A stretch of DNA of 50,862 nucleotides from Sedimentisphaerales bacterium (GTDB taxonomy: Bacteria > Planctomycetota > Phycisphaerae > Sedimentisphaerales > SM23-30), in contig JAFGSR010000011.1 of assembly GCA_016934515.1 (NCBI GenBank), positions 1 through 50,862 on the forward strand. The letters are read 5' to 3'. How positions within the stretch are numbered: the first letter of the stretch is position 1; each line of letters opens with the position of its first letter. Shown here one piece after another: positions 8,491 to 16,613 of this stretch. The notes beneath the pieces were generated by a model. It was not told the origin of the DNA and did not search any database. It was given only the letters and a program-made list of their open reading frames with translations. The translations under genes were made by a program, and so were the position numbers.

Positions 8491-10350
8491 TTAGCAGCGG
8501 GTTTGGCGGGCGGCGCGGCGGCGGTCGGTTTCGCTTAGGATTCTTTTGCGTAGTCGGATGTGATTTGGGGTGATCTCTACGAGTTCTTCGTCCTGGATGT
8601 ATTCCAGAGCTTCTTCGAGGCTCAGGTTTCGGCAGGGGCGGATTTTGGCGGAATCGTCTTTGCCGGCGGCCCGGACATTGGTCAGTTGTTTGGCCCGGGT
8701 GACATTGGCGGTGATGTCTTTTTCTTTGCAGTGTTCGCCAACAACCTGGCCCTGATAAACCTGGTCGCCGGGTTTGACAAAGAAGAAGCCGCGGTCGTAA
8801 AGCGAATCGAGTGCGTAAGCGGTAACCATACCGGTGTGTGTGGCGATGATAACGCCATTGAGACGTTGGGGGATGGAGCCGCGCATGGGTTCGTATCTTT
8901 CGAAGGTGTGGTGCATGATGGCCCGGCCCTGGGTGGCGTTGAGCATGCGGCTATGCATGCCGAAAATGCCGCGGGAGGGAATCATGAATTCCATGTGGAT
9001 GAAATTGTCGCTGCCGATTTTGGCGTCCATTTTGGCCAGTTCGCTACGTCGATCGCCCAGCAGGCTCATGACGGCACTCTGGCAGTCGGCGGGGCAGTCG
9101 ATGACGAGCAGTTCGATGGGTTCGTGACGTCGGCCGTCAATTTGGCGGATGATGACGCTAGGTTTGCCGACGCAAAGTTCAAAGCCTTCGCGGCGCATAT
9201 TCTCGAGCAGGATACCAAGGTGCATCAGTCCTCTGCCGGAAACGACAAATTCTTCGGGAGTTGCGCCCGGCTCGACCCGCAAAGCAACATTTTGCTGCAG
9301 TTCTTTTTCGAGGCGGTCCTTGATCTTACGGCTGGTGACGGACTGACCGTCCTTGCCGGCGAAGGGGCCGTCGTTGACCCGGAAGGTGGTGTGCACGGTA
9401 GGTTCGTCAATGGTGACGATCGGCAGGCTGCAGGGCTTATCCGGACAGGCAATCGTGTTGCCGATATCAATCGGGTCCAGTCCGGTAATGGCACAGATGT
9501 CGCCTGCTTCGACGGTATCAACCTGTTTTTTGCCCAGGCCCCGGAATTCGTGCAATTGCATGATTTTCTGTTGAGTGTGTAGGCCCTGGCAATCTATTAC
9601 GGTTACGGATTGGCCCTGGGTGAGCCGACCGGCAAAGACCCGACCGATAGCAATTCGACCAACATAATCGGAGTACTCCAGCAGGGTAACCAGCATCTGC
9701 AGCGGCGTATTACTGGAGGTTTGCGGGCCAGGGATGTGATTGACGATTGCATCGAAAATCGGCTGCATATTGTTATTGACATTTTCGGGAGTGGTTGACG
9801 CCCAGCCTTGCCGGGCTGAGGCATAGATCACGGGGAAATCCAGGGCCTGGTCGTCGGCGTTTAGCTGAACGAGCAGGTCGAACACCTCGTTAACCACATC
9901 GTCGGGCCGGGCATCAGGACGATCTACTTTGTTGATGACCACCACGGGGCGGAGTTTGTGTTCGAGCGCCTTACTCAATACAAAACGGGTTTGAGGCATG
10001 GGCCCTTCGAAGGCATCGACCAGCAGCAGTACGCCATCGGTCATTTTTAATACGCGTTCGACTTCGCCGCCGAAATCAGCGTGGCCGGGCGTATCGATAA
10101 TATTGATTTTATATTCTTTGCCCTGAGGGTCGGTATATTGAACTGAGAAGTTCTTGCTTAAGATGGTGATGCCGCGTTCGCGTTCCAGGGGATTCGAATC
10201 CATGATCAGGTTATGCTGACCACCGGCCAACTTGTCCAGTTCTTCATTGCGGAACATGCCCGACTGATACAAAAGCTGATCGACGAGCGTGGTTTTGCCG
10301 TGGTCAACATGGGCGATAATAGCAACGTTACGAATGTTTTGGGCAGGCAT
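8491..10350 (-). CDS. typA: Translational GTPase TypA/BipA
   Basis: TypA (BipA) is a ribosome-associated GTPase involved in 50S assembly and stress or cold adaptation. All GTPase motifs are visible: G1 AHVDHGKTT, the G2 region RERGITIL, G3 [15 protein letters not shown] and G4 [11 protein letters not shown]-like domain III and V segments follow, then the TypA-specific C-terminal domain. The length of 619 residues is close to the usual 600-615. The gene lies 42 bases downstream of the EF-G gene on the same strand, with no terminator visible between them, so the two are probably co-transcribed. The tail is unusually Arg-rich (RRRAARQTR). The downstream neighbour is convergent. Confidence 0.95.
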   Translation of the reverse strand: MPAQNIRNVAIIAHVDHGKTTLVDQLLYQSGMFRNEELDKLAGGQHNLIMDSNPLERERGITILSKNFSVQYTDPQGKEYKINIIDTPGHADFGGEVERVLKMTDGVLLLVDAFEGPMPQTRFVLSKALEHKLRPVVVINKVDRPDARPDDVVNEVFDLLVQLNADDQALDFPVIYASARQGWASTTPENVNNNMQPIFDAIVNHIPGPQTSSNTPLQMLVTLLEYSDYVGRIAIGRVFAGRLTQGQSVTVIDCQGLHTQQKIMQLHEFRGLGKKQVDTVEAGDICAITGLDPIDIGNTIACPDKPCSLPIVTIDEPTVHTTFRVNDGPFAGKDGQSVTSRKIKDRLEKELQQNVALRVEPGATPEEFVVSGRGLMHLGILLENMRREGFELCVGKPSVIIRQIDGRRHEPIELLVIDCPADCQSAVMSLLGDRRSELAKMDAKIGSDNFIHMEFMIPSRGIFGMHSRMLNATQGRAIMHHTFERYEPMRGSIPQRLNGVIIATHTGMVTAYALDSLYDRGFFFVKPGDQVYQGQVVGEHCKEKDITANVTRAKQLTNVRAAGKDDSAKIRPCRNLSLEEALEYIQDEELVEITPNHIRLRKRILSETDRRRAARQTRC

Positions 10351-10392
10351 AATTTTATTGATCGGTTTGGGCCAATAGCTTTTGGTGCGGGA

Positions 10393-12492
10393 TTATTTAC
10401 GAGCGGCCTGTTGTTGTTTTTGTTCGCGGCGCAGGTCAATGATTTCCTGGGCGATCCGGGCGGGCACCTGGGCGTAGCGTGACATTTCCATGCTGAACGT
10501 TGCCATTCCCTTGCTGAGTCCGCGGACAGCGGTTGCGTAACCGAACATGTTGGCCAGGGGGACCTCGGCCCGGACCACAACGTGATTTTCGCGTTTTTCC
10601 GTTTCGAGGATAATTCCGCGTCGGGAGTTTATATTGCCCACGACCGGTCCCTGGTATTCCTGGGGAGTTTCGATCTCAACTATCATAATCGGTTCCAGCA
10701 GGCAAGGATTGGTTTTTTTGAATCCGTCGATGAATGCGTCTCTGCCGGCGATTCTAAAAGCCATTTCGCTGGAGTCAACGGAGTGGTAGGAACCGTCGTC
10801 GAGGCAGACTTTGCAGCCGACGATTTCGTAGCCGGCCAGGGGGCCTTCTTTCATAGCGGCCTGGACGCCCTTGTTTACCGCAGGAATATATTCGCTGGGG
10901 ATTTTTCCACCGGTTACATTGTCTTCGAATTCATAAGGTGCTTCGGCATCATTACCCAGGGGCAGCACTCTGCCGATAACATGAGCGAATTGCCCCGAGC
11001 CGCCGGTTTGCTTTTTGTGGCGGTGGTTGAATTTCGCTTCGATGGTCGGCGATTCGCGATAGCTGACGTTAGGTGCCCCCATTGTAACCTCGGCCTTGAA
11101 CTCGCGGCGCATCCGCTCCACGTAAACATCCAGGTGCAGCTCTCCCATTCCGGCAATGATGGTTTGAGCGGTTTCCGGATCGGTTGAGACTCGGAAGGTT
11201 GGGTCTTCTTTAACAAATCGACTCAACGCCTTAGCCATGCGCTCCTGATCGGCGGAACCGGCCGGGGTGATGGCCAGGCTGATTACCGGGTCAGCGACAA
11301 AAATGCTTTCCAGTGAATAGTTGATGCCTTCGCCGCAAATTGTATCACCGCTGGCACAATCTACCGCCAACAAAGCAACGATATCGCCCGGACCGGCTTC
11401 GGCAACATCTTCCCGGTCATTGGCATGCATGCGGACGATGCGTCCGATACGCAGAATTCGGTTGGTGCGGGCGTTACGGTAGGCCAGGCCTCGTTCGAGT
11501 TTGCCCTGGTAAACACGAATGAAACTTAACTGACCGAAAGATTCGTCGGCAATTTTGAAGACCATCGCCACCAGCGAAGCTTCCGGGTCGGAAACCAGCG
11601 GAGTTTCAGCACCTTCGTTGTCATGGTCGAGGGCAAAACTGGTTCGATCCAGGGGACTGGGCAGGAAATCGCAAATCGCGTCCATCAACGGCTGAACACC
11701 TTTATTTTTGAAAGCCGACCCCATCATCAGCGGCACGATGTCGCGGTTGATGGTCGCTTCACGGATGGTTTGCAGAATCATTTTATCTTCGACAGGTTTA
11801 TCTTCCAGCAGAAGTTCCATCATGTCATCGTTGAACATGCTCAGATCGTCGAGCATTTCCTGTCGGGCTTGTTGGGCGGCATCGGCGTATTGGGCGGGTA
11901 TTTTGCCGCGAATAACTATTTCGCCGCCATTTCCGTCAAAGGTAACCGCTTCCATGGTGATCAGATCGATAACACCCTGGAAACTTTCGCCCTCTCCCAT
12001 ATTCAACTGGATCGGGACCACATTCAATCCCAGTTTTTCGCCCAGATCGCGACGCACCCGTTCCGGATCGGCCCCAACGCGGTCCATCTTATTGACGAAC
12101 GCGATACGCGGCACCCGGTATCGATTCATCTGCCGGTCAACTGTTATCGATTGGCTCTGCACGCCGCCCACCGAGCAAAGCACCATAATTGCCCCATCCA
12201 GCACCCTGAGCGATCGTTCTACCTCAACGGTAAAATCCACGTGGCCGGGTGTGTCGATCAGGTTAATGCAATTTTTTTGCCACTCTACCTGGGTGGCCGC
12301 GGAGGTTATGGTAATCCCCCGTTCCCGCTCCAGGTCCATAAAATCCATGGTTGCCCCGCCGTTATTACCGTGCACCTCCTGCATACGATGAATTCGGCCG
12401 GCATAAAACAAAATTCGCTCACTTAGCGTGGTTTTGCCGGAGTCAATATGTGCCGAGATACCAATGTTTCTAATTCTGCTGATTTTCTTCAT
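10393..12492 (-). CDS. fusA: Elongation factor G, spdEFG1/mitochondrial EFG1 type
   Basis: EF-G catalyses ribosomal translocation with GTP hydrolysis. The start at 12492 (MKKISRIRNIGISAHIDSG) is preferred over one 13 codons upstream because it matches the family N-terminus and gives 699 residues. Motifs: G1 AHIDSGKTT, G2 region RERGITI, G3 DTPGHVDFTVEVERSLRVLD and G4 NKMDR. The G1 loop with IDSGKTTLSERILFY, together with RIHRMQEVHG and GSAFKNKGVQPLMDA, is closer to eukaryotic mitochondrial EFG1 and the bacterial spdEFG1 group (planctomycetes, spirochaetes, some delta-proteobacteria) than to ordinary fusA, which typically has AHIDAGKTTT. Those bacteria often hold a second EF-G elsewhere. The symbol fusA is used loosely. 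Confidence 0.92.
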   Translation of the reverse strand: MKKISRIRNIGISAHIDSGKTTLSERILFYAGRIHRMQEVHGNNGGATMDFMDLERERGITITSAATQVEWQKNCINLIDTPGHVDFTVEVERSLRVLDGAIMVLCSVGGVQSQSITVDRQMNRYRVPRIAFVNKMDRVGADPERVRRDLGEKLGLNVVPIQLNMGEGESFQGVIDLITMEAVTFDGNGGEIVIRGKIPAQYADAAQQARQEMLDDLSMFNDDMMELLLEDKPVEDKMILQTIREATINRDIVPLMMGSAFKNKGVQPLMDAICDFLPSPLDRTSFALDHDNEGAETPLVSDPEASLVAMVFKIADESFGQLSFIRVYQGKLERGLAYRNARTNRILRIGRIVRMHANDREDVAEAGPGDIVALLAVDCASGDTICGEGINYSLESIFVADPVISLAITPAGSADQERMAKALSRFVKEDPTFRVSTDPETAQTIIAGMGELHLDVYVERMRREFKAEVTMGAPNVSYRESPTIEAKFNHRHKKQTGGSGQFAHVIGRVLPLGNDAEAPYEFEDNVTGGKIPSEYIPAVNKGVQAAMKEGPLAGYEIVGCKVCLDDGSYHSVDSSEMAFRIAGRDAFIDGFKKTNPCLLEPIMIVEIETPQEYQGPVVGNINSRRGIILETEKRENHVVVRAEVPLANMFGYATAVRGLSKGMATFSMEMSRYAQVPARIAQEIIDLRREQKQQQAARK

Positions 12493-12798
12493 TTTTCTTT
12501 CTACAATTCTATCTTTTCCGGCCGCTGCCAACGCTGGCTCAGGCGGAACAATTCTCTAAACCTTCAGTTGGTGATTTACCTGTTTAGGTGGTAATGCACC
12601 GTTTTTGCCGTGGTTTACCGGGATACGGTAGGTCACCTCCCCCCTCCCAGAAATCGGGAATCCCTTATACTACCACACTTTCGACCAGAAAATCAAGTGA
12701 AATCACGGAATTTTTCGGAAAAATTTTCCCCCGACCACCTTTTGTTGCTGGTTGCTCGATAAGCGTCCTATATTGTGTTGGTTTGGTGAACAGTTAGA
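12493..12798. other. Intergenic region and leader of the EF-G gene
   Basis: 306 bases without a supported gene. It contains the candidate minus-strand promoter at 12667-12696 and therefore a leader of about 170 bases before EF-G. The short plus-strand open frame here has no family features. No terminator of the GH31 type is expected, because GH31 reads towards EF-G on the same strand and ends at 12799. Confidence 0.4.
12667..12696 (-). promoter_or_regulatory. Candidate promoter for the EF-G/TypA operon
   Basis: On the minus strand TTGATT (12691-12696), an 18-base spacer and TAGTAT (12667-12672). The match is moderate and the spacer one base longer than ideal. The predicted leader is long, about 170 bases. 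Confidence 0.38.
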
Positions 12799-14994
12799 TT
12801 ATTTGGTCATGAATTTCCATGAGATGGGGCTGTAGGTGATTTTCCAGGTGCCGGATTGCATTTTATGGTTTCCGGTAAGCTCACTGGTTGCGTTTTTGGT
12901 TACTTCAAGGTTATGCCAGCAATAATTCCCCTGTTCGTAGTCGAAAGTCAGGCCGTCATCGTCGTAGAGTTGGCTCTGCCCCGGATTAGTGCCATAATGG
13001 CGAACAATGAGTTTGACTGGTGGTTTAAGTTTTGATATTCGATTGGCTGGTTCGATCATGGGTATGATGCCGCCGTTTTTTACGAATAACGGAATCTTAC
13101 TTAGGGGCGGTTCGACGGTGATTACTTCTGCGGAGCCGGCATAATCGCCGGTATAAAAGTCAAACCATTTGCCCTGCGGCAAAATCACACTGCGGTTTTT
13201 TTGCCCGGTGAAAATCGGCGCGACCAGCAGACAATCGCCCATCATAAACTGATCGGTAACATCTTTGCGAATGGCCATGGCGTAGGGATTGTTCACATCA
13301 TCAAGCTCACCGGCCTTTACCGTTTCCTGAGGATGGTAACCTGGTTCCAGGACCATCGCTCGAATTGGCGGAGTGCCCTCAAAGTGATATTTTGCGTAGG
13401 CGGTATATAGATAAGGCAGCAACCGGGTTCGCAATTGAGTTACTTCGCGGATTTCATCTTCCACCTCAAGAAACGACCAGGGTTTGGTGTTGTTAGCCCA
13501 GCCGTTCAGTTGGGTCAGGTGTGAAAAGCACACCGACTGCATCCGCCGGACCCATTCTGTGGAAGATTTGGCGTTGCGAATTTCCGGCGCCCACAACACA
13601 CCGGCAAAACCACTGTTAACCAGAGCGGTTACGAAGCCCTGATGATCGTAATGGTCGCTGTAAATCACGAAGGGATAAGCGGACGCGGCGGCATTGGAGG
13701 CGCGAATCTGACCAAAAGTGCGTTGATTACGCTTACGGAAAAGCGCGGTGAGCATTTTCTGCCATTGCAAGCCGTAGGTCTGCCGCATCTGTTCAGCGGA
13801 AGTGCCCGAAGGGAACACCGCATGATCGGGCCAGAGCCAGTTGTCGAAACCGTCAACTTCATCAATCTTGTAGCCACTGACGCCGAGGGTAAGATGGTTT
13901 TTTCCATGGTGGCTGGTCAGGATTTCCCGGGCTGGTGCGAGGGTATAATCCGGCACCATACCCAGCCAGACCATGTGCGAACCGCAAAAGGGCTTGATGA
14001 TGTTGTAGAAACTTGCGTCGGGGGAGACGTAAGGATTTTCCCAGAGGTTGATATAGATGCCCTGTTCCTGCATGGATTTCAGGAATGCAGCGGGCTGGGG
14101 AAAGTTTTTCTCATTCCAGGCATAAGTGCAGGGATAGGACTTTGAATGCCAGCCCGGTTCCAGGCCGATCACATCCAGTGGGAAACGGCGTTGGTTGAAC
14201 TGGGCCACTTCGTTTTGCACTTCCTGGTCCGTTGCATTGGTTCGCATCCGATGCCAGAAACCGAGACCCCACTTGGGAGGGAGACAGCCGCCGCCGCAAT
14301 AAAGGTTGTAACGGCGAACCACATCCAGCGGTGTCGGCCCGGCAAAAACCAGCACTTCCATTCCTTCGGCGATTACGCAGGTTTCGACGGCGTCCGAGTC
14401 CGGCTGTGCCTGCCAGTTTCGGTTGGTGTTCCGGTCGCGTATGGTGGGCAGATTCGGGCTGTCTTTGCGGTTGCCCACGCCGGCATAGATTGACATAAAT
14501 CGAGCACTGTTGAACAGCACGCCGTAGCCCAAGCTGGAGATGTAAAACGGAACCGGTGCATGGGTGCGTTCCTGTCCGCGGCTGTAATGATCGACGCGCA
14601 GATGAAAAACCCGGCCGCGCCGATTAAGACCCTCGAACTGCAAACCCAGTCCATAAAGTTTTTCAGCCGGAGTAAGGGGGATTCGGATAACCGCTCGATT
14701 GTTGACGATAAGACCTCGGCAGTCTTGTTGCGACAGTGGAAACTTCTGCGTCGGCATTTTTTCCAGAGCTGATATTCTGGGTGGTCCGCCGGCAAAACTC
14801 AAATAAGTCAGTTCTTCCGGTTTTCCTATTACCGCGGACCACACTCCCGGCATTTTTTCCTGCCAGTTGAGCATTTGCATATCAGCAATCGCGGTCCCGG
14901 TCGGTTCCTGAGCCGATGCTTGCGTAACCGGTTGTTCGGTGAGAAAACCGCCCAAGAGCAACAATAACATTATTAATTGACGAAATGATTTCAT
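12799..14994 (-). CDS. Secreted GH31 alpha-glucosidase or alpha-xylosidase
   Basis: GH31 enzymes remove terminal alpha-linked glucose, xylose or related sugars by a retaining mechanism. The start at 14994 (MKSFRQLIMLLLLLGG) begins a signal peptide; an in-frame start 19 codons upstream would lie right at the predicted transcription start and is rejected. The N-terminal beta-sandwich is followed by the barrel with WGLGFWHRM, FPLDVIGLEPGW, and GYKIDEVDGFD carrying the likely nucleophile D378. The region IYSDHYDHQGFV carries the probable acid/base around D447. The C-terminal portion has the GH31 signature PLFVKNGGIIPM and a final beta domain ending near QSQLYDDDG. The length of 731 residues is typical. 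It stands alone with its own promoter. Substrate cannot be told from these motifs. Confidence 0.88.
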   Translation of the reverse strand: MKSFRQLIMLLLLLGGFLTEQPVTQASAQEPTGTAIADMQMLNWQEKMPGVWSAVIGKPEELTYLSFAGGPPRISALEKMPTQKFPLSQQDCRGLIVNNRAVIRIPLTPAEKLYGLGLQFEGLNRRGRVFHLRVDHYSRGQERTHAPVPFYISSLGYGVLFNSARFMSIYAGVGNRKDSPNLPTIRDRNTNRNWQAQPDSDAVETCVIAEGMEVLVFAGPTPLDVVRRYNLYCGGGCLPPKWGLGFWHRMRTNATDQEVQNEVAQFNQRRFPLDVIGLEPGWHSKSYPCTYAWNEKNFPQPAAFLKSMQEQGIYINLWENPYVSPDASFYNIIKPFCGSHMVWLGMVPDYTLAPAREILTSHHGKNHLTLGVSGYKIDEVDGFDNWLWPDHAVFPSGTSAEQMRQTYGLQWQKMLTALFRKRNQRTFGQIRASNAAASAYPFVIYSDHYDHQGFVTALVNSGFAGVLWAPEIRNAKSSTEWVRRMQSVCFSHLTQLNGWANNTKPWSFLEVEDEIREVTQLRTRLLPYLYTAYAKYHFEGTPPIRAMVLEPGYHPQETVKAGELDDVNNPYAMAIRKDVTDQFMMGDCLLVAPIFTGQKNRSVILPQGKWFDFYTGDYAGSAEVITVEPPLSKIPLFVKNGGIIPMIEPANRISKLKPPVKLIVRHYGTNPGQSQLYDDDGLTFDYEQGNYCWHNLEVTKNATSELTGNHKMQSGTWKITYSPISWKFMTK

Positions 14995-15059
14995 GTTAAT
15001 TCCAGTTCTTGTATTGAGAAATCTTGATTTATCGTGGTAAAAACGTTCCAAAAACGACC

Positions 15060-15088
15060 ATTTTAAGCAAATTTTTGCAAAGTATCAA
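15060..15088 (-). promoter_or_regulatory. Promoter of the GH31 gene
   Basis: On the minus strand TTGATA (15083-15088), a 17-base spacer and TAAAAT (15060-15065). This is close to the sigma-70 consensus and would give a leader of about 60 bases before the start at 14994. Confidence 0.6.
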
Positions 15089-15226
15089 GAATTGCCCCGG
15101 TTTCTGTGGGATTTCAAAATAAAGCTACGCGGCAACATTTTTTCTGTAAGCAAAGGGGGTGTTTAACGACTATTTTAATGGTGAGCTGTATGCTGTTTAA
15201 ACCTTATTTATCCGGGAAAAGGAGAC

Positions 15227-15254
15227 TTGCCAAGCAAAGTGAATTGACTATAAT
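15227..15254 (+). promoter_or_regulatory. Promoter of the flotillin operon
   Basis: TTGCCA (15227-15232), a 16-base spacer and a perfect TATAAT (15249-15254). It lies about 33 bases before the start codon at 15288, and GGAGGG lies eight bases before that codon. Confidence 0.6.
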
Positions 15255-15287
15255 GGCGTCGGTCTCTTTTTTCGGAGGGTATGTCTT

Positions 15288-15881
15288 ATGTTAGCAGTTA
15301 TGGAAGATTTCAGTGGGCTGGAAAAGCTGTTCGCGGTGTGCGCCGCGATCGGTGGAGTACTTTTTGCGGTGCGGCTGGTGTTGCAGTTTGTCGGCGGTGA
15401 TGTGGATGTGGACGATGTGCCGGACGGTGACATTGACTTTGACGGCGACGCGGGAGACGCCGGCGATTCGGACATTAGCTTTAAAGTGCTGTCATTTCAG
15501 GGGTTTATGTCGTTTTTTATGATGTTCGGCTTGGTGGGGCTGGCGTTGACGCGGCAAAGCGGCTGGCCCGCGGGGAAGGCTTTGGCAGGGGCCTGTGTAG
15601 CTGGGGCACTGTCGGTGTGGATTTTGAAATTTATTTACGACAAAGCCAAAACGCTCCAGTCCAGCGGCACTTTGCATTTGAAAAATGCTATCGGCCAGGA
15701 AGGCGAAGTCTATCTTAACATTCCAGCCACCGGGACCGGCAAAGCCCGGGTGAATATCCAGAACCACCTGAAGGTATTCGACGCCATGAGTGAGGGTGAT
15801 GTGGAGATCAAAACCGGCGAGCGGATTAAAGTGGTGCGGATTATTTCCGACAATGTGCTGGTGGTGGAAAAGATTGTCTGA
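15288..15881 (+). CDS. NfeD/YuaF-like membrane protein
   Basis: Proteins of the NfeD/YuaF group pair with flotillins and are thought to help place or regulate them in the membrane. Three hydrophobic segments are visible: residues about 11-33 (LFAVCAAIGGVLFAVRLVL), 68-86 (FMSFFMMFGLVGLAL) and 98-115. An unusual acidic linker lies between the first two (alternating Asp with Val or Gly, about residues 36-62). The C-terminal 75 residues (from NAIGQEGEVYLNI to ISDNVLVVEKIV) fit the OB-fold of this family. The start has GGAGGG at a good distance; an ATG seven bases upstream is out of frame. The protease domain of long NfeD proteins is absent, as in YuaF. It is the first gene of a three-gene flotillin operon. 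Confidence 0.75.
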   Translation: MLAVMEDFSGLEKLFAVCAAIGGVLFAVRLVLQFVGGDVDVDDVPDGDIDFDGDAGDAGDSDISFKVLSFQGFMSFFMMFGLVGLALTRQSGWPAGKALAGACVAGALSVWILKFIYDKAKTLQSSGTLHLKNAIGQEGEVYLNIPATGTGKARVNIQNHLKVFDAMSEGDVEIKTGERIKVVRIISDNVLVVEKIV

Positions 15882-15970
15882 TGTTCCCGGGCAAGTGACA
15901 GGACGATGTTAGTTTTTACCGGTCTTTGAGAGGTTTTTCCGGAACGCAGGATTTTTCTGGGTGAATTGAT

Positions 15971-16516
15971 ATGATTTTGGCATCGGGAAATAATATGTGG
16001 GCCTGGATGTTATTTATCCTGGCAGTGCTGCTTGTAGGTGGGATTGTCTTTTTTAAGTCACGCTACATCCTGTGCCCGTCCAATCGGATTTTGGTAGTGT
16101 ACGGCAAGGTCGAACAGGGTAAGTCCTCGCAATGTTATAACGGTGGCTGCGCGTTTGTTATGCCTTTGGTGCAGAGTTACGCCTTTTTGAGTCTGGAACC
16201 TTTGCGGGTGGATATCCCGCTTAAACAGGAACTGGTGCTGGAGAAGCTTAATTTTCGCTTGCCCAGTAAATTTACGGTGGCTATCAGCACCGAGCCGGAA
16301 CTGATGGAAAACGCCGCCCAGCGCTTACTGGGATTGCCCAACGAAAAAAAAGAGGATCTGGCGCGGGATATTATTATGTCCCAGTTGAAACTGGCGATGG
16401 ATGACCGATTGCACTCTGGCGAAACCGTAAACGAGCGTGAATTTGTTGAATCGATTCAGGAAAAAGTTGAGAATAAGTTGAATACGGTCGGGTTGTATTT
16501 AATCAGTTTAATCTAA
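15971..16516 (+). CDS. SPFH-domain-only flotillin paralog (truncated)
   Basis: This 181-residue protein aligns by eye with the first 185 residues of the flotillin encoded downstream. Both have an N-terminal membrane segment, then CPSNRILVVYGKV (CPSDRILVVYGKV in the neighbour), AFVMPLVQSYAFLSLEPL, PSKFTVAISTEPELMENAAQRLLGLP and NTVGLYLI. It stops just where the SPFH domain ends, so it lacks the whole coiled coil that flotillins use to assemble. The stop is clean and the following 97 bases show no coiled-coil coding. It could be a dedicated short subunit, a capping or regulatory partner, or a decayed duplicate. Its intact reading frame and place between two operon partners favour a working gene. 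Confidence 0.75.
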   Translation: MILASGNNMWAWMLFILAVLLVGGIVFFKSRYILCPSNRILVVYGKVEQGKSSQCYNGGCAFVMPLVQSYAFLSLEPLRVDIPLKQELVLEKLNFRLPSKFTVAISTEPELMENAAQRLLGLPNEKKEDLARDIIMSQLKLAMDDRLHSGETVNEREFVESIQEKVENKLNTVGLYLISLI

Positions 16517-16613
16517 AAGCCTCTAATCAAAATGGGTTAATAAATGATGATTACCGACCAATCATCAGAATGAGAACACATTTGTTAGAGCTGATAAACT
16601 ATAGGAGGCAATT

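Noticed and set aside
8560..9582. Long plus-strand open frame opposite typA
   Set aside because: It mirrors a well-conserved GTPase gene, has no family motif of its own and no ribosome-binding site of note.
11623..12426. Long plus-strand open frame opposite the EF-G gene
   Set aside because: Composition (many His, Gln, Ile) is typical of a mirror frame; EF-G motifs on the minus strand are unambiguous.
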